Source: Hemerocallis citrina (taxonomy: Eukaryota; Streptophyta; Magnoliopsida; Asparagales; Asphodelaceae). Taken from it: 64,000 bases of DNA. Below the pieces are notes generated by a model, which made no database searches, was not told the DNA's origin, and saw only the letters and a list, made by a program, of their open reading frames with translations. Made by a program: the position numbers and the translations under genes. The DNA is taken from positions 2,048,501 to 2,112,500 of the forward strand of contig JACEHZ010000589.1 of NCBI GenBank assembly GCA_017893485.1. The letters are read 5' to 3'. Position 1 is the stretch's first letter, and every line of letters begins with the position of its first letter. Below are positions 44,499-54,692 of this stretch, piece by piece.

Positions 44499-44528
44499 TT
44501 TTTTGTTGAAGAGGTCGATTGGGAAGTT

Positions 44529-45913
44529 GAAAGGGTAGTTTAGAAAGAAAGAAAAAACAGGAAAATGAAGAGGTTACATTAAATTGATGTTTTCTCCCAA
44601 CTCTCTAGCACATCTAGTGCATGTATTCCTGTACATGCCTACACAGCTGCACAACCCCAACTCTTATGTCATAATTGTGGAGAAAACATACCGTTACTGG
44701 GATCCTCCTACTTTCCACAATGGATGTGCAGAGAAAATCTTAGATATTTTTGCCTTTAATCATATTGCACTAACGTTATATCCTTTTTATGATGTGCAGG
44801 ATATGGTTATTGAGAGACTTAGAAATGGTGAAATGGTGACAAGGTGCGATGGGAAAACCAAATTAAAATTTTTTGTTGCGGGATTGAGGGCATCAGTCAT
44901 TTTCGTAAATTTGATTTTTGATGATGACATTAGTCAGTAGGGTTCTGTTCTGCGAGAAGTGAGCAAGTTATGTTAGAATAAGAATTAGGATTCTTCTGTT
45001 ATTCTTTATGTAAAGTTATGTTGTTTACTAGGATCTGAATAGCCTTTATCATTTAATCTTGTTACGTTCAGTCCTAGCCGTGCAAAAGAAAAGATGTTTC
45101 AAAGATCATTGAGTTTCTCTCATTTTCTTTTCCTTTCTCTGTTTTATTCTAAACCAAATGCCATTATATATATGTTTCAAATTGAGTCATTGTGTAAATG
45201 GTCTAATTGTCTCTCAGATAGCCTGAAAGTGCAAGATCATTTAACTTTGTAACGTCTTCAGCTTTTGAAGCACCATCTTTGGCAGTCTTATGTGTGGAGG
45301 TCTTTCATTTGTCTTAAGTACGGTTGTTATTTTTCTTATTTCTGTACATGTACTATCCATATGGTCTGTATAATCTGTATTCTTAAACTGTACATTCTCT
45401 TCGTGCTTACTTCGTTAACTAATTTCAACATAAAGTAAATAAATAAATACAATAAAATGAGATATCTTATGAATCCAAACACGAGGAACACATAGTCATA
45501 GTTATTTCTATGTATCATTATTTTAGTGAGAGTGGTAATGTTCAGACATGCAAAACACAACAATATTGGAAAGAACATTTATAAATATTCTATAAAGTTG
45601 GTGGAAAGTCGATTTTTTTTTTGTGCTTATATTGTAGTATTTAATATGGATTCTAAGTCATTTTTATACGTGAGTGAAGTGAGACTCACATTTTGGAGAC
45701 AAAAATTACATCAACAGTAAAGTTCAAAGCAAGGCTGGCAGATTGTCCGGGCAAGATTTGTTGATTGTCTCCCAAAAATGGGAGCTTCTTCTAGTTGATC
45801 CTGAAGCTGAGGCCGAACTTGAGTCCTGAGTTAATGAGAAAGTTCTAGTTTCAACAGTTTTGGACGAGTCTGACGAAATGTTACAGACCACCTCGCATGA
45901 AGGAGAATAGGGA
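44529..45913. other. Unassigned stretch; possible gene fragment
   Basis: An open frame at 44584-44940 (118 residues, with VEKTYRYWDPPTFHNGC and DMVIERLRNGEMVTRCDGK) matches no family I recognise. TGATGTGCAG at 44791-44800 inside it could be a splice acceptor, so it may be part exon, part intron. A second frame near 45745-45832 (SQKWELLLVDPEAEAELES) is also unassigned. MITE D begins right after. Confidence 0.3.
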
Positions 45914-47031
45914 TTAGAGCATCTGTAGTCGTTTGGCATTTACTCATTTTTTGAAAAAATTGAGAAAAAAAGTGCTGCAGTCGTTGGCCATTTAGCCAAA
46001 ATTTGAGTCGCGCGTGAACAGTTGCTGGCCAAATATAGCAGACGGTTTGGCTTTTGCCAAATTATAGCTAACGAAAGATAATCTTCCGTCCGTTAAATGA
46101 GACGAAAGATTATCTTTCGTCTGAAACGTCAGACGAGAAACGATACATCGTCCCTCCAAATTTGCATACGACGAAGTTGTTGGATGAATGATAATCTTCC
46201 GTCCCATTAATTAATTTTTTTTTTTAAAAAAAAAGTGAAGGACGGTAGATAATCTACCGTCCAACACAATTCCGCTAAAGACAAAAAAGACCAAGACGAA
46301 ACATTGTTTCCCGTCCAAGCAATTCAGTGGGCTTTTTGTGATTTTTTAAATTGTTTTTTTGTTTTTTTTTTTAAATGTCACTATCATCTTGTATGTAAAA
46401 TGATTTTTTTACTAATTTTTTTTTTAGACGTCAGACGGAAGATAATCTACCGTCCGGCTAAATTTTAGCTACCAATAACTACAACCAAACAAGATAATCT
46501 GTATCAACATTGATGCTAGTATAGGCATCTTTTCTCCCCCTTCGCTCCCGAGGGGGATACCTGCACCCCTTCCCGTTTATGGGAAGGAGTTTTCTGGCCT
46601 TCCCTTGGCTCTGCCGGCCTTTCGTCCTTTGCCGTTGGCTTTAAGGGCCTCCATTAACACGGTGCTGGCGCACCCACCTCTGGTTGTGGGGAGCACTCCT
46701 TCGGCTTTCTCTCTGGTCGCAGAGGTCCCCAGCAGTTTTATCCCTCAAAAAAAAAATTTTAATAAATAAAGTAATTATGCTATAAGGGTATTGAAACCGA
46801 ATGGTATCTCGGTCATCCGCTCTAGTGCTCGCATCTGAGCCAATAGAGGTACATTTCTCTCTGCAGTACCTCCCTCCCCCATTGCTAAATTCTGTCCCCA
46901 GATAGCCTCCCCCCCCCCCCCCCCCCCCCAATTTTCTGGTAAGGAACGTTTAGGTTCCTTATATCATGTGCAATTCGATTCTTTATCCGATACGGAGATG
47001 CTTAGCTTGACTAGTAAGATGGGTTTTCTGG

Positions 47032-47117
47032 TTGATTCGGATAACCTAATGGATTTTCAGGCCATTCGCGATCGCAAATTTGCTAGAGCTTGTGAGGCCA
47101 GTGGGTTTAATGATTAG
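47032..47117 (+). pseudogene. LINE3 ORF1 tail
   Basis: The end of ORF1 reads MDFQAIRDRKFARACEASGFND then TAG at 47115. Upstream sequence 46491-47030 is noncoding or too broken to read and contains a C21 run at 46909-46929. Confidence 0.55.
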
Positions 47118-50100
47118 TATCTCTTGGAACATTCGCGGTTTAGGTAGCCCGTCGAAACAACAGGCATCGTTTCAGCTTATATCTTCCTCCCACTGTGATT
47201 TGATCTCCATTCAGGAATCAAAACTTGTCTCACCGTTGAATTAGATCCTTCGTTCGATTGGCGGATCCCTCATATCCCACTGGATTTCTTTAGATGCCAT
47301 AGGCACCAGGGGAGGTATCCTTTTTGGCTTCAAAGAAGCCAATTTCACGCACATTTCTACTTCTCGCTTGTCCTTCTTTCTGCTAGTTCGTCTTCACTGG
47401 TTTCAGTTCGATTGCCCGATCACTGTGGTATCGGTTTATGGACCTTCTACGGCAGATCAGAGGAAAGAATTCTGGAACGAATTCATCTTGTTCCAACAAT
47501 CCATTACGGGTTTTTGGATCTTTTGTGGTGACTTTAATGTCACCAGATGCGCCGCAGATAGATCTGGTGATTTTCACTATTCGTCGGATTCGTTCTGCTT
47601 TAATGAATGTATCCAACTTCTGCAATCGACTGATCTTCCGCTTAACGGTAGAGCTTTCACTTGGTCCAATATGAGGTCGCCGCCAACCCTGGCGAAGCTT
47701 GATCGTTTTTTGGTCTCCTGGGATTGGATAAATTGCTTCCACAACTCTTTTGTGTCAACTTTACCCAATCCTTCTTCAGATCATGTCCCCATCTCGCTAT
47801 CTTCTCACTTTAACTTCTCGAAACCGCATAAGTTCCGTTTTGAAAAATTTTGGTTACAAGACCAAACCTTTGTCAACCGTATCACGGAATGTCTCTTGCT
47901 ATAATGGGTTCTTCCGGTTTAGGTCGAATTCTTATTAAGTTGCATGCCATTAAATATGGTAGCAAATTGTGGCAATCTGAAAGATTTGCCAACGATAACT
48001 TTCTCAAATGGGTCTACCTCTCGACCATCGAATCCATAGATCGATTGGAAGAAGATGGACCCATCTCTGACCCTCTTCGTTCTGAGCGAGCATCCTACAA
48101 GAGAGGCTTTGCAGAGCTCCTTCACAATGACCACATTAAATGGGCCCAACGCGCCAAATGTCGGTGGCTCAAAGAAGGAGATGCTAATACGGCATTCTTC
48201 CATAATTTTGCTTCACACAGGCAAAGATGTAACAGGATCTCCTCTATTATAGATAATTATGTTGAGTTCACGTCGAACTCCGACATCCACGCTTCTTTCC
48301 TTCACTTCTTCAAAAATTTCTTGGGGTCTTTGAAACCTCGTTCCATCCTTCTAGACCGGCAACAACTATATGGTCAGCAGTCTCATGACCTTTCTAGTCT
48401 GGAAGTTCCTTTCTCTCGGGAAGAGATTAAGAGAGTGGTGTTCGCTTTAAAAGATGATTCGGCCCCGGGACCGGATGGTTTTCCAGCTTTTTTTTTCCAG
48501 AAATTTTGGGAATCCCTTAAAGAAGATCTCTTCCAGATGTTTTCTGATCTCCATCGGGAAAACTTTTCCTTTGATAGGATCAATTACGCGCACATCGTCC
48601 TTATCCCCAAATTTTTAGGGGCGAATTCGGTCCCCAACTTTCGTCCGATTAGTCTCATCAACTCCACCTTTAACATTATCATGAAAGTGCTTTCGACTCG
48701 TCTGAGTTCCATCATCTCTCCTTTAATTGACCTAATGCAATTTGGTTTAATTAAGGATCGATTTATTCTCGATAGTGTGGCTACGGCCCAAGAAATCATC
48801 TCTGATTGCCACCGTACTAATTCGGAGGGCATCCTGTTAAAGCTAGACTTTCAGATGGCTTACGACAACGTTAGCTGGGACTTCCTCTTTGAAACCCTTC
48901 TTCATCGTGGCTTTGGCCCGAAATGGATCAACTGGATCAAATCTAGTCTTTTTGCTGGCACTTCATTCGTTATTATTAATGGTACAGAAGGCCACAAATT
49001 CAAGTGTAAACGGGGCCTGCGTCAAGGGGATCCTCTTTCCTCCTTGCTTTTCGCTCTGATAGTTGATGTCTTTAGCAAACTCCTTTGCAACGCTTGGGAA
49101 GCGGGTGTCACTGGAGGTCTGGGTAGTTCTCGTAATTTTCCTCGCATTTTAAACCTGCAATACGCTGATGATATCATTATCTTCGCCAAACCGAACGAAT
49201 ACACATTACGTAATCTGAAGCTTCTTCTCTATGTCTTTGAGCATGCGTCAGGACTCGCCATCAACTTCCAAAAGTCTTCTGTCATTTGGCTGGGAGGGTC
49301 TCAAAACAGGCAATCGGAGATTGCTCATTTCTTTAATTGTGGTTTCTGCCACCTTTCCTATTAATTATCTCGGGATCCCTCTGAGATGGGGAAAACTTCT
49401 CAAAGCGGATTGGATGCCGCTTATCGAAAAGGTTGAATCCAGGCTGAACAGATGGTCTGGAAAATACCTGTCTCGATGAGGCAGACTTGTTCTTGTCAAC
49501 TCCGTTCTCTCTTCTATCCCTCTCTATATGATGTCTTTTTATTTCCTCCCCTCTTGGGTCATCAAAAAAATTGACAGAATCAGAAGGTATTTTTTCTGGT
49601 CAGGTTCGAGAGAGTATAAGGTTGGCTCTCACCTTTGTAGCTAGAATCTTATCTGCACCTCCAAGGCAGCTGGTGGTCTAGGGGTCCTAAATCTTAGACA
49701 CCAGAATTTAGCGCTTTTAGGCAAATGGCTCTGGCGTTTTCTTAAATAGGATCAACTGCCTTGGGTGCGCAAGATCGATTCCAATTGTTTTTCTAAGAAC
49801 TCCATGACTGTCTTTAGCGACAATCTTCCTCGTAAATCTTCGGCCTTCTGGAGAGGAGTTTGGAAGGTTGCCAAACCATTTCAGTGCGGCCTAGTTCACC
49901 TTTGCGCGGTCTGTACTAGGACCAGGTTCTGGCTTGATCTGTGATTTGGGAACATCATACTTTCCCATGCGTTCCCTAACCTTTTCCGATTGGTGACCAA
50001 CCCTGCGACCAGAGTGGCTGATTACGTGATCATTAGCAATAACAAAAAATTCTGGTCCATCCCCTTCTCTATTGTGCTGTCTCCGAACCTCCAGATCGAA

Positions 50101-50754
50101 CTTCAAGAGTTGTTTAATAGTATTAACCTTTACCAATGGTTCCCGGCTGACGATCTCAAATGGAGATGGTCTGCCGATGGGAACTTCTCGGTGAAATCCC
50201 TTTATAAGTTTCTTAATTTTGGGGGCACAGAGGCACCGTTCGCCAATGCCTTATGAGGCAACTGTGTGACGCTCAAATCCAAAATATTATCTTGGCTAGC
50301 GCTGCATAATAAGCTATTGACTGTTGATGTTCTTAATAAGAGGAATATAGCTGTTGGTCAACTGTATGTTCTCTGTACTAGCCACCTCGAAGATGCAGAG
50401 CATTTGTTCCTTAAATGTGTGTTTATCCAACCTCTGGGGTTGATTGCGGCCAGGGCATGGCAAGCTCAGAGCTTGCCGGCAGATCTCGCTTCGTGCTGTA
50501 GGTTCCCCTCCCCCAAGAAAGAGTTTAAGAATTCGTGGTTTCTTTCAGTCATTGTTATTATATGGGTTATTTGGGCGGAAAGGAACAAACACATCTTCCA
50601 TCAGTCTACCGCTTCGATTAATACTATCATCGACGAATTCCTTTTTTATCTTAATTTCTGGCCTTCCTTTTTACCGGCTGAGAAAGTTACTGCTCTTCAT
50701 TTACTTCGCCTAGACGATGCTTTTTTTAATTTTCGTGCTAATAATTACTTTTAG
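47110..50754 (+). pseudogene. LINE3 ORF2: endonuclease, RT, zinc ribbon
   Basis: ORF2 starts at ATG 47110, inside the ORF1 stop (AATGATTAG). The endonuclease reads ISWNIRGLGSP, SIQESKL, SVYGPS, CGDFNVTR and SDHVPISL, with one TAG near 47242 and stops near 47902. RT is in the frame 47850-49364 (WLKEGDANTAFFHNF, SAPGPDGFPAFFF, LKLDFQMAYDNVSWD, RQGDPLSSLLFAL, LQYADDIIIF). After further shifts the zinc-ribbon region ends at 50754 (WVIWAERNKHIFH). The catalytic YADD is intact. Divergence from LINE1 and LINE2 indicates a separate subfamily. Confidence 0.92.
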
Positions 50755-51951
50755 TTTATTTGATCCTCCTCTATTTACTTCTTCCCATTGCTTTGCAGTG
50801 CTGAACAGTTTGGCAACCCTGGTGGAGCCTCTTTTGTTGGTTTTGCTACTTGGCTTTTTGAGGCGGTGTTTTTTGCCCCCTTTGGCGGCTTGGCTCCCTC
50901 CCCTGGCTTTGCTTTCCCCTGAGATGCTTTTTGTTTGTTTAGAGGTTCTCGGTGACTCCTTTTACTTGCAGGCTGGCTGGCCCCTAGAGGCCTGAGTCCC
51001 GTAACTGTTTATCATTCTTCCTGTAAGTTGACTCTCTTTCTTGGAATATGTTATTTTAGTTCTCTTATGGTTTATTTGTTGTTGTCTCCTCTGTGCCATT
51101 CTCGGATTCTGATTGCGGTCGTTTTCTTTTTTGCACCGGGCATCGTTTGTGCGCTTATTTTGCTTGGGATGGTTTCTATAGCAGGTTAGTGTTGCTCGTA
51201 TGAGTTTGTGCAACGCTCAAAGCGTGGGCTACAAGATTTTAACCATAATGCCCGGTATTCTATTTCTTTGGGTGTGGAACCCTACCGTTTTGCTTATAGA
51301 GTGGCTCTTTGGTGTGGTTTCTTTTTTCACCATTGACGTTTGGTTGCAGTGATGGTTCGGTTTCGTTTGGTTGTGTGTTTCCCTCTGTGTTACTAGACTT
51401 TCTAGGCCCATTTTTTTGGTATTGCTGCCTCAACGAATGCTGGCCTTCGATTGTTGTTTGGTCCTTTCTATCTCGCTGCTCCCCGGAGCTTGAGGAGCAG
51501 CGAGAGAGGTAGGCTTTTGGCTTTCTTTTTGTTCATTTTATTCCAGGTTTTGCATCCCCTTTTCCTGCGTTGTTTGCATCGGAGGTTCCGATTACTCTGC
51601 TTGTTTGTTGGGTCTAGGTTAGTAGTCCTCCTGGAGAGCGAGCAGTCGCTTTTAGCTTCTCCAGCGCCTCTTCCTCCGCTCCTCTTTTGCGAAGCATTTC
51701 TCGCTTCCTGGATGGGAGCCGCGGACTGTAGCTGCTGGCTCTTCTTCAGCTTTGTACCACGGTCCGGCGTCGTGTTGGGCGTCCGTCGACTGATAGTGAT
51801 GTTTGTTAGCAACATCTGTTGGTGTTGTTTACTTTCCTCGTTTTCTTTCGATTCATTCGATTTAGTTTGGTAGCTTGTTTTTGGTTCCTTGTTTTACCAT
51901 TTGTAAAATATGTATGTTGTACTCTACTTTTCATTATTATTTATTACATCA
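50755..51951 (+). other. LINE3 3' untranslated region
   Basis: T-rich sequence downstream of ORF2. Long open frames exist on both strands but have no recognisable domains, and the low-complexity composition explains them. Confidence 0.6.
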
Positions 51952-52532
51952 CTAGATTTTCCTGTGGGCACGTGCCTAGGGCACGTCTTCGAAACGATAC
52001 AAAACACGAAAAGTCTGTAAACAGTAAAACAACAATTATGTAGCTCAAGTTTGAATAGTATGACAATAATTAGTTGTAAATAAAAGTCCATGTTTCCATT
52101 AGTATATGTTGAAAAATAATTATAAATGGGGATATAAAATCTAACTTCTTAGAACTTTAGGTGTGGAGTTTTTGAGAATAAAGATGGTCCTTTAGGTGTG
52201 GAGTTGAAGAGATATTTCCTATTTTCCAATATAACATGTGCAGAAAAAAATATTAAAATTCTGAAAATCTAAATTTCTAAGTAAATATAGAAAGAATGGG
52301 AGAGAGAGAGAGATAGGGAGAGAGAGAAAGAGAGAAATATGAAAAAGTGAAGAGAGAAGAGAGAGATAGTAATAAAGTAATAAGTTTTTTAGTTTTGGGG
52401 GAGAAAATTTAGTTTTGGGGTTTGAAATTTTGGAGGAAAAATATGTTTTGTGATGTTTGATCTAGGCCTTTGATTTTAAGGGGGGATGATTGTGAGCCAC
52501 TTGATAGCTTTCTTTGTAATTTATTATATAGA
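51952..52532 (-). mobile_element. Non-autonomous Helitron H3 (581 bp)
   Basis: Read on the minus strand: A|TCTATATAATAAATTACAAAG … hairpin ACGTGCC…GGCACGT … CTAG|T. It is nearly collinear with H2, including the CTCTCT-rich middle and the TTCAAACTTGAGCTACATAA segment, with a small internal duplication near 52160-52205. It is inserted in the LINE3 3' region. Confidence 0.87.
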
Positions 52533-52548
52533 TTGGCTGGTGCCGTAA

Positions 52549-53257
52549 GAGCATCCACAGTCGTTTTTCTCATATGTTAAAAAATGGCAGCTACAGTAAT
52601 AGCAAATAGGGATGTTTGCTGCAGTGGTCGTTTGCTATATGTTTCTCATTTTTTAGAAAATAAGCGAGCGACGGTATATGTTATACCGTCTCATTCTTTA
52701 AAAATAAATTAAAAAAAATTAATTACTTATTAACTATTAAACTATATTAATTAAATTAAATAAATAATATAATAATAACTAAACCTAATTAAACACTAAC
52801 TAAACCTATTTAACTACACCTAACCTACCCACTAAACCTATTAAATTATATTAACTATAAAATGGACAGCCGGTATAATATATACCGGCCGGTATATGTT
52901 ATACTGTCCCACCATTGTCCTTTTTTTTGACTAAATCTGACCGTTGGATCGGAAAAAAATAAAAAATAAAAATAAAAAAAATTTGGGCCAGTATAACATA
53001 TACCGGATGGTATATGTTATACCGTCCGACACACTTTTTTTTAAAAAAAAAAAAAAATTTAATGGGACGGTATAACATATACCGGACGGTATATGTTGTA
53101 CCGTCTTTCAAAATTTGAGAATCGCTATTCTGTTTCTCATATATGAGAAACGAATATAGCAAATTTGCTAAAAAATGGCAAAATAGAAAACCACTGCAGC
53201 GATCGATTTGCTATAAAATGGCTATTTGCCAAATATAAGAAACGACTGTGGATGCTC
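52549..53257. mobile_element. Tourist-like MITE C (709 bp), inside LINE3
   Basis: TAA duplication is at 52546-52548 and 53258-53260, and the ends are GAGCATCCACAGTCGTTT / AACGACTGTGGATGCTC. It lies in the opposite orientation to A and B, sharing their AT-rich block in reverse (52700-52860). The 21-bp palindromes include 52670-52690 and 53085-53105 with the core TATATGTTATA. Head-to-tail pairs lie near 52870-52910 and 52985-53030. Confidence 0.9.
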
Positions 53258-53633
53258 TAAGGAACTATCCAGTTACTCCAAAAAAAACAACTACAACCAA
53301 ACCTATTTTTGCTATATGCTATAAGCCAAATTTGTCAAAATTTGGCAATAACGACTACAGATGCACTTAGTATATTCAGTGCTTACTGAACCATTAGGGA
53401 AACAAATTAGACCGACATCTATGACGCTACCCCTGTTGTATAATCGTTATGGCATTGAAACATCAAAGCAATTGCCAAATCACAGTTGGAACACCATCTG
53501 TTTCACTATCTAGTTGGATTACCACATCTGTTGATGAACTGTAACCACAAAATATAGGAGGAATTACTGCAATCATGACGGAAGTGATTTTTACAATGCT
53601 GCTCAGCATAAGTCCTTCACATGACATGCCTTA

Positions 53634-54342
53634 GAGCATATGTAGTCGTTTGCTATATATTGATAATATGGATATTTGACTAAAAAACTGCTGCACTCGT
53701 TTGCCAAATATCCCTATTATCGATAATTTGCTACAGTCGATTGCTATATATGAGAATGAATATAACTTTTATCCATATTTGAGCAACGGCACTTCAAGTG
53801 CCGAAGTGCCGTCGCTTGATTTTTTATAATTTTTTTCAATTAAAAAATTTCCCAAATCCCTCGGACGGCACTTCGTCCTTTGATTTTTTATTTTTTTTTT
53901 TCAATTAAAAAATCCCAGCCCACTCCCAAATCCTCGGACGGCACTTGAAGTGCCGTCTAGAAGGTTTTGTATTTTTTTACTTTTTTTTTGCAATTTTCTG
54001 AAATGTTTTTGCAATTTTTTAATTTTTTTAGCAATTTCTGAAATGTTTTTGCAATTTTTGTGTGTAATTACCGAAATGTTTTTGTAATTTCCAAAAAAGT
54101 GAAAAATGACAAAAAAAAATTTTGAAGAGTGTTGGACGGCACATGAAGTGCCGTCCCACAAAATTTTTTGATTTTTTAAATTTTTTTTTCTCAGACGGCA
54201 CTTCATGTGCCGTCGCTTATTATTTTAATATAGATAGCTAAAATATAGCTTTAAACGAGTACAGCAAAACTGCGATTCTTATTTCCATTTATCCATATTA
54301 TCCATATTATCCATATTTTACATTCGACGACTACAGATGCTC
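53634..54342. mobile_element. Tourist-like MITE E (709 bp)
   Basis: TTA duplication is at 53631-53633 and 54343-54345, and the ends are GAGCATATGTAGTCGTTTGC and CGACTACAGATGCTC. The 21-bp palindromes at 53937-53957, 54135-54155 and 54194-54214 have the core GCACTTGAAGTGC or GCACTTCATGTGC. A compound palindrome lies at 53785-53811 and a half module near 53864. It sits about 350 bp downstream of the NRPB8 stop codon. Confidence 0.9.
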
Positions 54343-54692
54343 TTATCAATCTCTTGGAGCAGCCAATTGTAACACAGGCCTCTATGATCAACAGTCATTA
54401 GCCATCACAACCCAATATAAATGAGGTATTGAACATTGGTTAAAACTATACCTAACCAAAAAGATCACGCTTCTGCTATTGTTGAATGTTTTCTTGTGTT
54501 CATGTTGAATGTTTTATCGTCAATAGATGATTTCAAGCAAGATAGACAGAACATTCAACATAATCCATATATAAATTTGCGGTTAAGAACATTCAACAGA
54601 GACCATGCATCGATGTTAATTACTACAAAGGTTCTCTGAACAAGATAATAGATTCCATCTGGTTCTTACAATAATACTACTGAATCTGGTTC

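Larger units (their letters stand above)
37986..44514 (-). mobile_element. LINE2, near full-length L1-type element (6.5 kb)
   Basis: Target duplication TCGATTGGGAAG(TT) lies at 37974-37985 and 44515-44528. A T10 run (37986-37995) is the A-tail. On the minus strand ORF1 with a zinc knuckle is followed by ORF2 with apurinic endonuclease, RT and a C-terminal zinc-ribbon domain. Only a few stops interrupt ORF2, so this is one of the younger copies. It entered host sequence next to the chaperonin fragment just right of the small LINE tail. Confidence 0.95.
46491..53288 (+). mobile_element. LINE3, L1-type element with nested Helitron and MITE
   Basis: Target duplication AACTACAACCAAAC lies at 46477-46490 and 53289-53302, and an A-rich tail TCCAAAAAAAAC (53278-53288) precedes the second copy. 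ORF1 is 5'-truncated, ORF2 follows, and then a long 3' region to 51951. Helitron H3 (51952-52532) and MITE C (52549-53257) split its last part, leaving short LINE segments TTGGCTGGTGCCG and GGAACTATCCAGTTACTCC. Removing all three inserts restores a simple LINE. Confidence 0.9.
45917..53366. mobile_element. Tourist-like MITE D, interrupted by LINE3
   Basis: TTA duplication is at 45914-45916 and 53367-53369. Ends are GAGCATCTGTAGTCGTTTGGC (left) and CGACTACAGATGCAC (right). Its two halves are 45917-46490 and 53303-53366, joined across the 14-bp LINE3 duplication. The 21-bp palindromes are at 46101-46121, 46241-46261 and 46434-46454, with AGATAATCT/AGATTATCT cores. Without the insert it would be about 640 bp, in line with the other copies. 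Confidence 0.85.

Noticed and set aside
44584..44940. 118-residue frame as a host gene
   Set aside because: No family recognised, and a likely splice acceptor lies inside it. It is recorded only as an unassigned stretch.
51309..52043. Frames with many hydrophobic residues in the LINE3 3' region as membrane proteins
   Set aside because: T-rich composition gives Phe/Leu-rich frames; no start context or homology, and it lies between ORF2 and the LINE tail.
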